In this document: positions 1 through 6,624 of the stretch, one piece after another
Numbering within the stretch: the stretch's first letter is position 1
How the letters are laid out: the number at the start of each line of letters is the position of its first letter
Assembly: GCA_934277845.1 (NCBI GenBank)
Contig: CAKQVV010000071.1
Coordinates: 1-7,740, forward strand
Direction: 5' to 3'
DNA from: an uncultured Clostridia bacterium
Lineage (GTDB): Bacteria > Bacillota > Clostridia > Christensenellales > Pumilibacteraceae
DNA: 7,740 nucleotides
The notes under the pieces: generated by a model
Databases searched by the model: none
The model's input: the letters and a program-made list of their open reading frames with translations, nothing else
Told to the model about the DNA's origin: nothing
Position numbers and translations under genes: made by a program

Positions 1-360
1 GTTCTAGATACTCCGGGGACACTTTATCCGAAACTTGCCGGACAAAAGACGGCAAGACATCTTGCGTACATCGGCAGCATAAAAGATGAAGTGGTTGACA
101 TCAACGAACTTGCGTGTAATTTTATCAAAGAAGTATATACGATAAATCCCGCTATTATAAGCGACAGGTATGGTTTTGTTCCGAACGAATCCGACGAATA
201 TAATCTCGAACAGGTTGCAAAATGTCGCGGTTTTATACTTAAAGGCGGCGTTTGTGATATCGATCGGGCGGCGGTCGCAATTATCGATGATTTTCGTAAA
301 GGAAGGATGGGGAAACTTACCCTCGACGAAACGGGGGCGGATAACGGAGGCCACGAATGA
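1..360 (+). CDS. rbgA: Ribosome biogenesis GTPase RbgA (YlqF), C-terminal part, 5' end outside window
   Basis: The reading frame is open from base 1 and ends at the TGA at 358-360, giving 119 codons. It begins at the G3 motif DTPG (residues 3-6 of the fragment). The next stretch, with GxIKDEVVDINELA, is the segment that follows G3 in RbgA/YlqF, a circularly permuted GTPase with motif order G4-G5-G1-G2-G3. The rest matches the RNA-binding C-terminal domain: YGF near residue 58, KCRGFILKGG around 75-84, and the closing DDFRKGRMGKLTLDE. RbgA enzymes are about 280-290 residues, so roughly 165 N-terminal residues, including the P-loop, lie upstream. In Bacillus, RbgA drives a late step of 50S ribosomal subunit assembly. 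It overlaps rnhB by 4 nt (ATGA), the usual Bacillota rbgA-rnhB order. The family call is firm; the missing half cannot be checked. Confidence 0.93.
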   Translation, partial: VLDTPGTLYPKLAGQKTARHLAYIGSIKDEVVDINELACNFIKEVYTINPAIISDRYGFVPNESDEYNLEQVAKCRGFILKGGVCDIDRAAVAIIDDFRKGRMGKLTLDETGADNGGHE

Positions 361-950
361 CGGAAGATTTATTTAAATTTGACAAGTCTGTAGGAATTGC
401 GTCACTTGCCGGGATAGACGAGGCGGGAAGAGGTCCGCTGGCGGGACCTGTGGTTGTGGCGTGTTGCATTATGCCGCTTGACGAAATGATAGATAAAATA
501 AACGACAGTAAAAAAGTTTCCGAAAAAAATCGTGAAAAACTTTTTGACGCAATTAGAGAAAGATCGCATTACAGTATTAGTATAGTTTCCGCGGAAACGA
601 TAGACGAAATAAACATTTTGCGGGCAACTAAACTTGCCATGAGCGAGTGTCTTGACAAAATCAATCCGAAGCCGGAATTGACGCTTATAGACGCGGTAAA
701 ACTAGAAGTTCCATACAATACACGTTCGATCGTTAAAGGAGATGCTACAAGTTACAATATTGCGGCGGCTTCTATACTTGCCAAAGTTACGCGTGACAGA
801 ATAATGCGAGGACTTGACGAGAAGTATCCCGAATATGGTTTTGCTAAAAATAAGGGATACGGAACGGCTGAACATATTGCGGCACTTAAAAAATACGGGC
901 CTTGCCCGGAGCATAGAAGAACGTTTATCGGACACTTCGTGGAGGTATAG
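357..950 (+). CDS. rnhB: Ribonuclease HII
   Basis: A 197-residue protein of normal RNase HII length. RNase HII cuts the RNA strand of RNA/DNA hybrids and starts removal of single ribonucleotides misincorporated in DNA. The catalytic acidic set is visible: D21 and E22 in GIDEAGRGPLAGP, D112 in LTLIDAV, and D129 in VKGDA. The D112-D129 spacing of 17 matches characterised enzymes. The ribonucleotide-sensing GRG motif is at 24-26, DSKK follows at 50-53, SILAKVTRD is at 139-147 and YGF at 160-162. The C-terminal part with NKGYGTAEH and PEHRRTF is typical. One small deviation is that the residue after D112 is Ala where Gly is usual. The ATG lies inside the end of rbgA (ATGA overlap), indicating translational coupling. 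yraN follows 2 nt downstream. Confidence 0.97.
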   Translation: MTEDLFKFDKSVGIASLAGIDEAGRGPLAGPVVVACCIMPLDEMIDKINDSKKVSEKNREKLFDAIRERSHYSISIVSAETIDEINILRATKLAMSECLDKINPKPELTLIDAVKLEVPYNTRSIVKGDATSYNIAAASILAKVTRDRIMRGLDEKYPEYGFAKNKGYGTAEHIAALKKYGPCPEHRRTFIGHFVEV

Positions 951-952
951 GT

Positions 953-1318
953 ATGTTTACTACCAAAATGCGCGGCGACGTCGGCGAAAACATTGCGACA
1001 GAGTACCTGAAAGGACTCGGATATGAAATCATAGATCGTAATTATCGCACCGAACTGGGCGAAATCGATATTATCGCTGCGGGTGAAGGCTACCTGGTTT
1101 TTGTAGAAGTTAAAACAAGACTTAACGAGAATCACGGATACGGCGCAGATGCAGTCAATTACAGAAAACGCAGAAAAATTAACGAAGTCGCGAGTCAGTA
1201 TATTAAAAAGTTTCGTTTGTACGATAATGCCGTGCGTTTCGACGTAATCGAAGTTTATACGGAAGATAAGCGTGTCGAACACATTATAAATGCTTTTGAC
1301 AGTTATTTAAGATATTGA
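953..1318 (+). CDS. yraN: YraN family (UPF0102) protein, putative endonuclease fold
   Basis: A 121-residue protein that matches the YraN/UPF0102 family in length and motifs. The visible core is GENIATEYL (11-19), GYEIIDRNYR (23-32), GEIDII (36-41), FVEVKTR (50-56) and AVNYRKRRKI (67-76). D39 followed by E52-x-K54 is the PD-(D/E)xK nuclease-type arrangement that puts this family in the restriction-endonuclease-like fold. A cellular substrate is not firmly established, so the nuclease role is inference. The ATG at 953 is chosen over the in-frame ATG at 968 because GGAGGT at 941-946 lies 6 nt upstream; that ribosome binding site sits inside the end of rnhB. Adjacency to rnhB is common in bacteria and suggests a shared nucleic-acid role, unproven here. 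Confidence 0.93.
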   Translation: MFTTKMRGDVGENIATEYLKGLGYEIIDRNYRTELGEIDIIAAGEGYLVFVEVKTRLNENHGYGADAVNYRKRRKINEVASQYIKKFRLYDNAVRFDVIEVYTEDKRVEHIINAFDSYLRY

Positions 1319-1331
1319 GGTTTTTTATTGC

Positions 1332-2216
1332 ATGCTGGGATTTAAAACGTTGAAGATCGACGACGCCGATAGATTTCGATCAAAACTAGTCGATCAAAAC
1401 GTGGGATGGGAATATAATTTTGCCACAGTGTTTTTATGGAACGTATATGATTCTATGCAAATCGCGGAAGATGATAACGCGCTTTATTTATACAATAAAG
1501 TGTTCGGAAGAAATGTCTTTATGCCGCCGTATGTCGGAACCGAAGGCGATTTTATCGCTGCCGCAAAGTCAGTCGGCGAATATTGCGATTTGTCCGGCAT
1601 AAGGTATTATTTCAGGGGGCTTACTCGCGAGCAGGCAAATCTGTTCGATAGCGGCAAATATTTTGTTGGGACGAGTAGAAACGATTACGATTATATTTAC
1701 GGAAGCGACGATCTCAAATACCTCAAAGGAAAATCCTATCATTCGAAACGTAACTTTGTAAACAGATTCAAAGAAACTTATGATTACGAGTTTGTCGATT
1801 ATTCCGATGCTGACTACGATATTGTTATGAGCCTGTGCGATTTATGGCTCGAAACCGCAGACAGATCCTCGGCGACAAACATGGAACGGGCTGCCGTAAT
1901 ACGTGCGTTACGTTATAAAAGCACGTTGGATTTAAAGATAGGTTTGCTTAAAGTTGATGGGAAGTGCATAGGTTTTTCGGTTTCGTCAATAGAGAGCAAC
2001 GGAATTATTCACACGATTTTTGAAAAAGGCGACGTAAATTACGTTGGTGTGTATCAGGCTCTTAACCAAATGGCTGCCGAAAGGTATTTCCCAGACGGAG
2101 CGCTCGTAAATCGTCAGGAAGACATGGGTATTGATGGATTAAGACAAGCAAAATTGTCGTATATCCCGCGATTTTTGGCAGAAAAATATTTTGTCGAGGT
2201 AAAAAATATTGATTGA
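1332..2216 (+). CDS. DUF2156 domain protein (phosphatidylglycerol lysyltransferase C-terminal-like acyltransferase fold)
   Basis: A 294-residue soluble protein without a signal peptide or membrane segment. I recognise the DUF2156 family from the N-terminal WEYNFATVFLW (26-36), the central YDYIYGSDDL (119-128) followed by LKGKSYHSKRNF (131-142), and the C-terminal VNRQEDMGIDGLRQAKLSY (259-277), a family hallmark. DUF2156 is the duplicated GNAT-like fold also found as the catalytic C-terminal domain of MprF, which moves an aminoacyl group from tRNA to phosphatidylglycerol. This protein lacks the MprF membrane part, so its substrate is unknown and an aminoacyl- or acyltransferase role is inference. 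The ATG is the only good start; GAGG at 1317-1320 lies 11 nt upstream, a rather long spacing. The last 8 nt overlap the next gene, another acyltransferase. Confidence 0.85.
   Translation: MLGFKTLKIDDADRFRSKLVDQNVGWEYNFATVFLWNVYDSMQIAEDDNALYLYNKVFGRNVFMPPYVGTEGDFIAAAKSVGEYCDLSGIRYYFRGLTREQANLFDSGKYFVGTSRNDYDYIYGSDDLKYLKGKSYHSKRNFVNRFKETYDYEFVDYSDADYDIVMSLCDLWLETADRSSATNMERAAVIRALRYKSTLDLKIGLLKVDGKCIGFSVSSIESNGIIHTIFEKGDVNYVGVYQALNQMAAERYFPDGALVNRQEDMGIDGLRQAKLSYIPRFLAEKYFVEVKNID
2196..2200 (+). promoter_or_regulatory. Ribosome binding site deciding a TTG start
   Basis: GAGGT lies inside the end of the DUF2156 gene, 8 nt before TTG at 2209-2211. No in-frame ATG lies nearby, and the protein homology begins immediately after this codon, so the site supports TTG as the start of the Eis-like gene. 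Confidence 0.7.
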
Positions 2217-3180
2217 CAGGCGTGAACTTTTTTCTTTGTATAAGGACGCGTTTCCTTACGATAGCGACGATTATGCAAACTACTTTATTTCGTCGGCGTC
2301 TGATGATGATATTGTCGTTGCATGCCGTGACGGAAAAATCGTTAGCGCAGGTTATCTTGTGTCGAAAAATGCATCGGTTTTCGGTGAAAATATTACGCTT
2401 GATTATTTGAGTGCTGTAGGTACGTTATCGGAACTTCGCGGGCGCGGTATAGTTGCGGAAGTTATGAAAACCGCTATCGAAAAGATTTACGTCAGAAAAG
2501 ATCCGTTTGTTTTGCTAAATCCTTTTAATTTTGAGTATTATAAAAGGTACGGCTTTGTAGATGCGTCCTATTGCGGAAAAAGCCTGATAAACGGTGGTTC
2601 TGAATATAAAACAGTTAAAGCGAACTACGAAGATGTGCCGATTTTAATGTCGTTGTATGAAAAATACTCCGATGCTTTTACGTTCAAGGAAACAGCAAAC
2701 GAACGGTATTTTTCCGATTTAATAGACGAACTTGCAGTCGACGATGAAAGCATATGGTTGGTTTACGACAGAGAAATTCCCTTTGCGTATGCGGCGATCG
2801 ATAACGGCGAACTCACTAAATACGCGACTGACGATTTGAGAAAATTCAAGAAGATAAACGCTTTTAAGGGTATGTCTTTTTGTGATTTTAAATTAAAAAA
2901 ACTTGTTTATACTCAAATGAGAGTTGCAAATGTTGAATCGTTTTTAAGTTTGCCGATATATTCGGACGGTATCGGTTCTTATGAAATTTCGGTTTGTGAT
3001 AACCTTATTGTCGAAAATAACGGAAAGTATCGGATCGATATTGCCGGGAAGGACAGGGCGATAACTAAAATATCCTACAATAACGACGACGCTGTGGACA
3101 TATCGGACTTGGCAAAAAGTTTTTTTATGGGGCAATACCCGTTTAAGAAACCTGACGTTTTGTTTATGGATAAGTATTGA
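2209..3180 (+). CDS. Eis-like GNAT N-acetyltransferase with C-terminal SCP2-like domain
   Basis: A 323-residue protein starting at TTG, 8 nt before the end of the preceding gene, which implies translational coupling. The N-terminal half is a GNAT domain: GYLV (48-51), then LDYLSAVGTL and acetyl-CoA motif A LRGRGI (76-81), and finally PFNFEYYKRYGF (105-116), the segment characteristic of Eis/YfiQ-type acetyltransferases. A second, degenerate GNAT-like part occupies roughly 135-230. The end resembles the SCP2-like domain of Eis: QMRVANVESFLS (236-247), a strand YEISVCDN (258-265), NGKYRI (271-276), and DISDLAKSFFMG (297-308). Eis enzymes are typically about 400 residues, so this one is compact, mainly in the middle. 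Eis relatives acetylate amines such as aminoglycosides or lysines; the substrate here is unknown. The fold is well supported, the function is not. Confidence 0.85.
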   Translation: MIDRRELFSLYKDAFPYDSDDYANYFISSASDDDIVVACRDGKIVSAGYLVSKNASVFGENITLDYLSAVGTLSELRGRGIVAEVMKTAIEKIYVRKDPFVLLNPFNFEYYKRYGFVDASYCGKSLINGGSEYKTVKANYEDVPILMSLYEKYSDAFTFKETANERYFSDLIDELAVDDESIWLVYDREIPFAYAAIDNGELTKYATDDLRKFKKINAFKGMSFCDFKLKKLVYTQMRVANVESFLSLPIYSDGIGSYEISVCDNLIVENNGKYRIDIAGKDRAITKISYNNDDAVDISDLAKSFFMGQYPFKKPDVLFMDKY

Positions 3181-3191
3181 TTTTTTAATTG

Positions 3192-3228
3192 TTGACGATT
3201 TTAGCGGTAACGCGCGAAACATTATAGT
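3192..3228 (+). promoter_or_regulatory. Possible promoter in the gap before alr
   Basis: The 84-nt gap between the Eis-like gene and alr is the first real break in the upstream gene run. It contains TATAGT at 3223-3228, one base from the sigma-A -10 consensus. The matching -35 is poor: TTAGCG at 3201-3206 has a 16-nt spacer but only 3 of 6 matches, while the better TTGACG at 3192-3197 is 25 nt away, too far. A further TATAAA occurs at 3231-3236. A T-run directly after the TGA at 3180 has no clear hairpin before it, so I do not call a terminator. This is a guess from position and one hexamer. Confidence 0.25.
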
Positions 3229-3264
3229 CATATAAAGCCTTAAAGAATAAATGAGGTTTTTCTA

Positions 3265-4275
3265 ATGCTGACTGCTGAAATCGATTTAAAAACGATCAAA
3301 AATAATGCTTTGTACATTAAAAAGAGTGTTAAGACCGACGTGTATGCCGTGGTTAAGGCGGATGCTTACGGACACGGGGCGGTGCCCGTTGCCAAATATA
3401 TAGCAAATGTTGTGGACGGATTTGCCGTTGCGACTGATTTTGAAGCGTTGGAACTCGCCGAAAGCGGTATCGGAAAAAACATTTTGATTTTGGGTCCTGA
3501 ATTATCCGGAACTAAACTTCCTGAAAATATTATTCCGAGCATCTCCGCTGTTGAAGACGTCCGCAGAATAAAAGGGATGACGAGAAAAGTACACATTTCG
3601 ATAAATACCGGGATGAACAGATTTGGGTGTGATCCTCGTGATTTGTATCGGATAATGAACGTTGCGAACGACTGTGAAGTAGAAGTGAGAGGAGTTTTTA
3701 CGCATTTTTATAACGAGCAGGATAAGTCGGCATGTTCCGAACAATTCAATAAATTTTTATCTTGTGTATTGCCGGTAAGAGATCGGATCAAGAGGCTTCA
3801 TTGTTGTGCAAGTAATTGTTTGATTTTGCCCGAGGTTTACAGGTTGGACGCTGTTCGCCCGGGGCTGGCTATGTATGGTTATGGTTATGATGGAGTACAA
3901 CCGGCTATGACGATTTATTCCAACGTATTGCAACTTAACGACGTTCGAAAGGGTGAGCATATCGGTTACGGTAGTTTTACCGCCGACAAAAACATGAGAA
4001 TAGCGACGGTAAGGCTTGGTTACGGAGATGGTCTTTGGAGGAGAAACGGGCATAGATTGATTGTAAACGGCAAATATTGTCCGGTAGTAGGTATGGTGTG
4101 TATGGATGTTTGTATGATTGACGTAAGCGATGTTCAATGTAAAGTCGGAGATAAAGCGTTTCTTTTAGCCGATTGTTTACAAATGAACGATATTTGTATC
4201 ACACATAATACTATACCACACGAAGTATTAACGATGATTTCACGCAGGATCAAGAGGAAATATGTCAAAAGATAA
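3265..4275 (+). CDS. alr: Alanine racemase, PLP-dependent
   Basis: A 336-residue protein, short for the family (usually 360-390). It interconverts L- and D-alanine in the cytoplasm, supplying D-Ala for peptidoglycan. The PLP lysine is K31 in VVKADAYGHG, with Y35 after it. R119 is in NTGMNRFG, H147 in GVFTHF, S183 in HCCASN, and R198, which contacts the PLP ring, in RPGLAMYG. The second catalytic base is Y235 in HIGYGS, and M280-D281 lie in VCMDVCMID. By alignment from memory with the Geobacillus enzyme, three usual residues differ: the carbamylated Lys is S112, the Asn before the phosphate-binding Ser is A182, and the Tyr of the NYE-type motif is H319 in TIPHE. GAGG at 3253-3256 lies 8 nt before the ATG. 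It overlaps the folate gene by 14 nt. The family call is sound; strict alanine specificity is less certain. Confidence 0.93.
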   Translation: MLTAEIDLKTIKNNALYIKKSVKTDVYAVVKADAYGHGAVPVAKYIANVVDGFAVATDFEALELAESGIGKNILILGPELSGTKLPENIIPSISAVEDVRRIKGMTRKVHISINTGMNRFGCDPRDLYRIMNVANDCEVEVRGVFTHFYNEQDKSACSEQFNKFLSCVLPVRDRIKRLHCCASNCLILPEVYRLDAVRPGLAMYGYGYDGVQPAMTIYSNVLQLNDVRKGEHIGYGSFTADKNMRIATVRLGYGDGLWRRNGHRLIVNGKYCPVVGMVCMDVCMIDVSDVQCKVGDKAFLLADCLQMNDICITHNTIPHEVLTMISRRIKRKYVKR

Positions 4276-4840
4276 AGCAAATCTAAGAAAAATTGCAAAA
4301 ACGGTTCGGAACGCTTTAACCAACCTTAGTGAAAAGAATTGCAAAATAAGAGAAAAGGTGTTAAAATTACTATACGAAAGAAATGTAAAGACTTTATTTT
4401 GTTATGTTTCTTTCGGTAGTGAGGCCGACACGATTGATCTTATACGTAATGTATTCGGAAAAATCGAAGTGTTTGTACCTTACACTTACGACGAAAGAAT
4501 GATTCCCGTCAGACTGGATTCGCCGGACAGACTGTTTAATACGGACAAGCACGGAAATGTTTATCGCTATGGTGAACCGCTTGCAACAGATCTTCTGTCG
4601 GTAAACGCAGATGGTCGATATTGTGTAGGCGTTACGGTCGTGCCGATGCTTGCATTTAACGACGAATTGTACAGGCTCGGTTATGGCGGCGGATATTACG
4701 ACAAATTTCTCACGGATTGCGAGACCGTTAAAATCGGCGTTGCATTTGACGAACAAAAGACTACCGATTTCGAAGCGGAAGATTATGACGTTGCGCTTGA
4801 CGCGATCGTAACACAGAGTAAGGTTTTCAGGAGGCAATAA
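4262..4840 (+). CDS. 5-formyltetrahydrofolate cyclo-ligase (5,10-methenyltetrahydrofolate synthetase)
   Basis: A 192-residue protein of normal family length. The enzyme uses ATP to convert 5-formyltetrahydrofolate to 5,10-methenyltetrahydrofolate, returning a storage or inhibitory folate to the one-carbon pool. The diagnostic C-terminal signature is VVPMLAF (126-132) then RLGYGGGYYDKFL (138-150), the glycine-rich ATP/phosphate loop. Other family features are the basic N-terminal helix with KANLRK (5-10), FGSEADT (51-57) near the substrate site, and DVALDAIVT (176-184) near the end, where the position before DVALDAIVT is Tyr rather than the more usual His. The gene starts 14 nt inside alr, with GAGG at 4254-4257 only 4 nt before the ATG, so the two are probably coupled. 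The homologues carry the names fau, ygfA or yqgN; I leave the symbol blank because naming is not uniform. Confidence 0.95.
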   Translation: MSKDKANLRKIAKTVRNALTNLSEKNCKIREKVLKLLYERNVKTLFCYVSFGSEADTIDLIRNVFGKIEVFVPYTYDERMIPVRLDSPDRLFNTDKHGNVYRYGEPLATDLLSVNADGRYCVGVTVVPMLAFNDELYRLGYGGGYYDKFLTDCETVKIGVAFDEQKTTDFEAEDYDVALDAIVTQSKVFRRQ

Positions 4841-5476
4841 ATGGCTAAAAGAAGTTCTGCGCCGAAAGGGCCGAACAACGGAAGTAAAGTTCAAGCGTTA
4901 AAACCGCGCAATCTTGCAGTAGACGCGCTTGCTAATTGCGGTAGCATGTATTTGTTTACTGTTATTTTTTCGATTTTCGGTGTTATCTTTATAATGCCGC
5001 AAATTCCGGCTGTCGCAAAACTTATTCTCGGTATTGTTTTTGCGATTCCGGTCGGTATCGTGCAGTTCACAAAAGGGAAAAGCGCGGGCGAAAAAGAATA
5101 TAAACTAAAAAACCGCACAACGCTGTCCGATATTCACACTCAAAGAATAAACAACGTCAATCCGTTTAAATCGCTTGTACTGATTGCGCCGTTTGTGTTC
5201 TCTGCGATTATCCTTACCGTTATCGCGGTGGCAGCCAAGGCAAAATGGCTTCAAGGAATAATGTTGATAATATTTATACCGATTACGCTCGTTTTTCAGG
5301 GTGCCGGACTGATTGTTCTGGATGAAACCGGCACGGTAACATGGTATTCGGTAGTTGCTGTCGCTATATTTACCGTTGCTGTTTCGCTGGCATATGTTGC
5401 AGGATATTTCGTTGGTGTGTATTCGCTCAAAAAGAGATCGAGCGAACTGATTAACGAAATACGCAGTTATGAATAA
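4841..5476 (+). CDS. Multi-pass membrane protein of unknown function
   Basis: A 211-residue protein I do not recognise. It has a Lys/Arg-rich hydrophilic N-terminus (residues 1-33) and about five hydrophobic segments: roughly 36-52, 56-76, 111-132, 136-160 and 168-194. The loop at 77-110 is strongly basic (GKGK-type start, EKEYKLKNR) and probably cytoplasmic. A short acidic turn, DETGT, sits at 161-165, and the tail from 196 is charged (KKRSSELINEIR). Positive charge on both ends conflicts with five crossings, so one segment may be re-entrant or a pair may be miscounted. No catalytic, transport or receptor motif is evident. The gene starts immediately after the stop of the folate gene, with a strong AGGAGG at 4829-4834 six nt upstream, so it is probably the last gene of the alr unit. 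Real coding is supported by the ribosome site, length and consistent hydrophobic pattern. Confidence 0.8.
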   Translation: MAKRSSAPKGPNNGSKVQALKPRNLAVDALANCGSMYLFTVIFSIFGVIFIMPQIPAVAKLILGIVFAIPVGIVQFTKGKSAGEKEYKLKNRTTLSDIHTQRINNVNPFKSLVLIAPFVFSAIILTVIAVAAKAKWLQGIMLIIFIPITLVFQGAGLIVLDETGTVTWYSVVAVAIFTVAVSLAYVAGYFVGVYSLKKRSSELINEIRSYE

Positions 5477-5483
5477 TAAATCG

Positions 5484-5513
5484 TTTTCGCCGACAGGACG
5501 TAAAAAATATAGT
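5484..5513 (+). promoter_or_regulatory. Possible promoter in the gap before rsmD
   Basis: The 92-nt gap 5477-5568 is the second break in the gene run. TATAGT at 5508-5513 is a near-consensus -10 preceded by an A-rich tract; the -35 candidate TTTTCG at 5484-5489 is weak with an 18-nt spacer. The same gap can form an imperfect stem, AAATCGTT at 5478-5485 with AACGGTTT at 5514-5521, followed by three more T. Its 28-nt loop is too long for a convincing terminator. Either reading is tentative. Confidence 0.22.
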
Positions 5514-5568
5514 AACGGTTTTTTACACAAAGATAATCAATTGAAAACCAGTTTGTGAGAATACTGAA

Positions 5569-6144
5569 ATGCGCGTAATAAGCGGAAAATTCAAAGGGAA
5601 AAAATTATTTGCGCCGGGAGATAATCGCGTGCGTCCTACTACCGACAGAATCAAGGAAACGTTGTTTAATATTTTGGCGGCTAAAGGGCTTTGCGGCGAA
5701 GTAACGGTACTTGATTTGTTCGGCGGAAGCGGAGCGCTCGGTATTGAAGCGATGAGCAGAGGCGCGACAAAAACGGTATTTATTGATAAAGATCCCGCCA
5801 GCATATCGCTCATCAAAACAAACCTCGCTCACGTCGGGGCAAAACCCTATGAATACGAAGTATATAACGTTGACTTTTCATTTGCGCTCAAAAAACTAAA
5901 GGACAAGCATTTCGATGTTATATTTGCCGATCCGCCGTATGCGGCGGGACTCGAAAACGCAATCATGGAAACGATCGATAAATATAACGTACTTTCGGCG
6001 ACCGGTGTTCTTGTGATCGAACATTCCGCGGATGTCGACTTCGCAACTGAGACGTATGGCGAAGACAGACGGGTTTGCGGGAATACGATTTTATCGTTTT
6101 TGACGTTAAATGAAACGGGTATATCCGAAGGAGATAAATCATAA
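5569..6144 (+). CDS. rsmD: 16S rRNA (guanine966-N2)-methyltransferase RsmD
   Basis: A 191-residue, single-domain methyltransferase of normal RsmD length. It transfers a methyl group from S-adenosylmethionine to N2 of G966 (E. coli numbering) of 16S rRNA, acting on the assembled 30S subunit or late precursor in E. coli. The N-terminus MRVISGKFKGKKL and RPTTDRIKETLFNIL (22-36) are RsmD signatures. The SAM-binding motif I is VLDLFGGSGALGIEAMSRGA (47-66), with D73 in FIDKD as the motif II acidic residue. The catalytic motif IV is DPPY (121-124), the N/DPPY box of amino-methyltransferases. EHS (141-143) also fits. The start is fixed by homology, since the ribosome site (GTGAG around 5555-5559) is weak. 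The stop overlaps the coaD start by one base (TAATG), and rsmD-coaD is a widely conserved pair in Bacillota. Confidence 0.96.
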   Translation: MRVISGKFKGKKLFAPGDNRVRPTTDRIKETLFNILAAKGLCGEVTVLDLFGGSGALGIEAMSRGATKTVFIDKDPASISLIKTNLAHVGAKPYEYEVYNVDFSFALKKLKDKHFDVIFADPPYAAGLENAIMETIDKYNVLSATGVLVIEHSADVDFATETYGEDRRVCGNTILSFLTLNETGISEGDKS

Positions 6145-6614
6145 TGAATAATAAGGCAGTTTTTGCGGGAACTTTCGATCCGTTCACTTTGGGACACTAC
6201 GAAATTGCCGAACGTGCGGCAAGACAGTTTACTACTTTGTACGTCGCGGTCGCAGACGGCAACGCGTCAAAATCTTGTTATTTCAATATCAAGAAACGTT
6301 TAAGAATAGCGCAGTTGTCGCTTGCGGGGCTGAAAAACGTCGTAGTCGTGCCGTTCAAAGGCTTTCTGGTCGATTTTATGCGGGAGAACGGAATCGAAGT
6401 TTTTGTTCGCGGTTTAAGAAACGCAACCGATTTCGAGTACGAACGCATGCTGTTTAACGCCTATCGTTCGCAGTGTCCGCAAGCCGAAGGATGCTATCTT
6501 ATGGCTTCTGAAAACTATTCGTATGTTTCGTCGTCGCTTGTAAAAGAAATTATCGCGATGGGCGGTGATGTGTCGAAGTACGTTAAAGAGGAGGCTGCCG
6601 AAGAAATCAGATAG
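6144..6614 (+). CDS. coaD: Pantetheine-phosphate adenylyltransferase
   Basis: A 156-residue protein of normal CoaD length. It transfers AMP from ATP to 4'-phosphopantetheine, making dephospho-CoA in the penultimate step of coenzyme A synthesis in the cytoplasm. The nucleotidyltransferase signature is visible as GTFDPFTLGH (9-18), with TLGH being the T/HxGH motif. K43 in NASKS, LVDF (75-78), RGLRNATDFEYE (89-100) and YSYVSSSLVKEI (125-136) are the other conserved CoaD blocks, with R89, E99 and S129-S131 in the expected places. The first block has GTF where many CoaD have GSF, which is conservative. AAGGAG at 6128-6133 lies 10 nt before the ATG, inside the end of rsmD. The ATG shares one base with the rsmD stop, so translation is probably coupled. 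Confidence 0.95.
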   Translation: MNNKAVFAGTFDPFTLGHYEIAERAARQFTTLYVAVADGNASKSCYFNIKKRLRIAQLSLAGLKNVVVVPFKGFLVDFMRENGIEVFVRGLRNATDFEYERMLFNAYRSQCPQAEGCYLMASENYSYVSSSLVKEIIAMGGDVSKYVKEEAAEEIR

Positions 6615-6618
6615 GAGG
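6612..6618 (+). promoter_or_regulatory. Strong ribosome binding site overlapping the coaD stop
   Basis: TAGGAGG contains the coaD stop codon TAG (6612-6614) and a perfect AGGAGG (6613-6618), 6 nt before the ATG at 6625. Ribosomes ending on coaD would sit on the binding site of the next gene, consistent with coupling. Confidence 0.7.
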
Positions 6619-6624
6619 CGGTAA

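Noticed and set aside
752..1282. A 176-codon open frame on the minus strand across rnhB and yraN
   Set aside because: It lies wholly antisense to two well-recognised genes, has no recognisable domain, and its residues (many Ser, Phe, Cys, Ile) look like a reverse-strand shadow.
3251..3265. ATG at 3251 followed by three codons and TAA just before alr, as a possible leader peptide
   Set aside because: It is only four codons, it contains the alr ribosome site GAGG rather than having its own, and there is no attenuator structure.
4394..4894. A 166-codon open frame on the minus strand across the folate gene and start of the membrane protein
   Set aside because: Antisense to a confident enzyme gene, with no recognisable motif; a long shadow frame is expected by chance with this codon use.
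5478..5524. Possible terminator: AAATCGTT pairing with AACGGTTT followed by T residues
   Set aside because: The stem includes a G-U pair, is AT-rich, and has a 28-nt loop, so it is not a credible intrinsic terminator.
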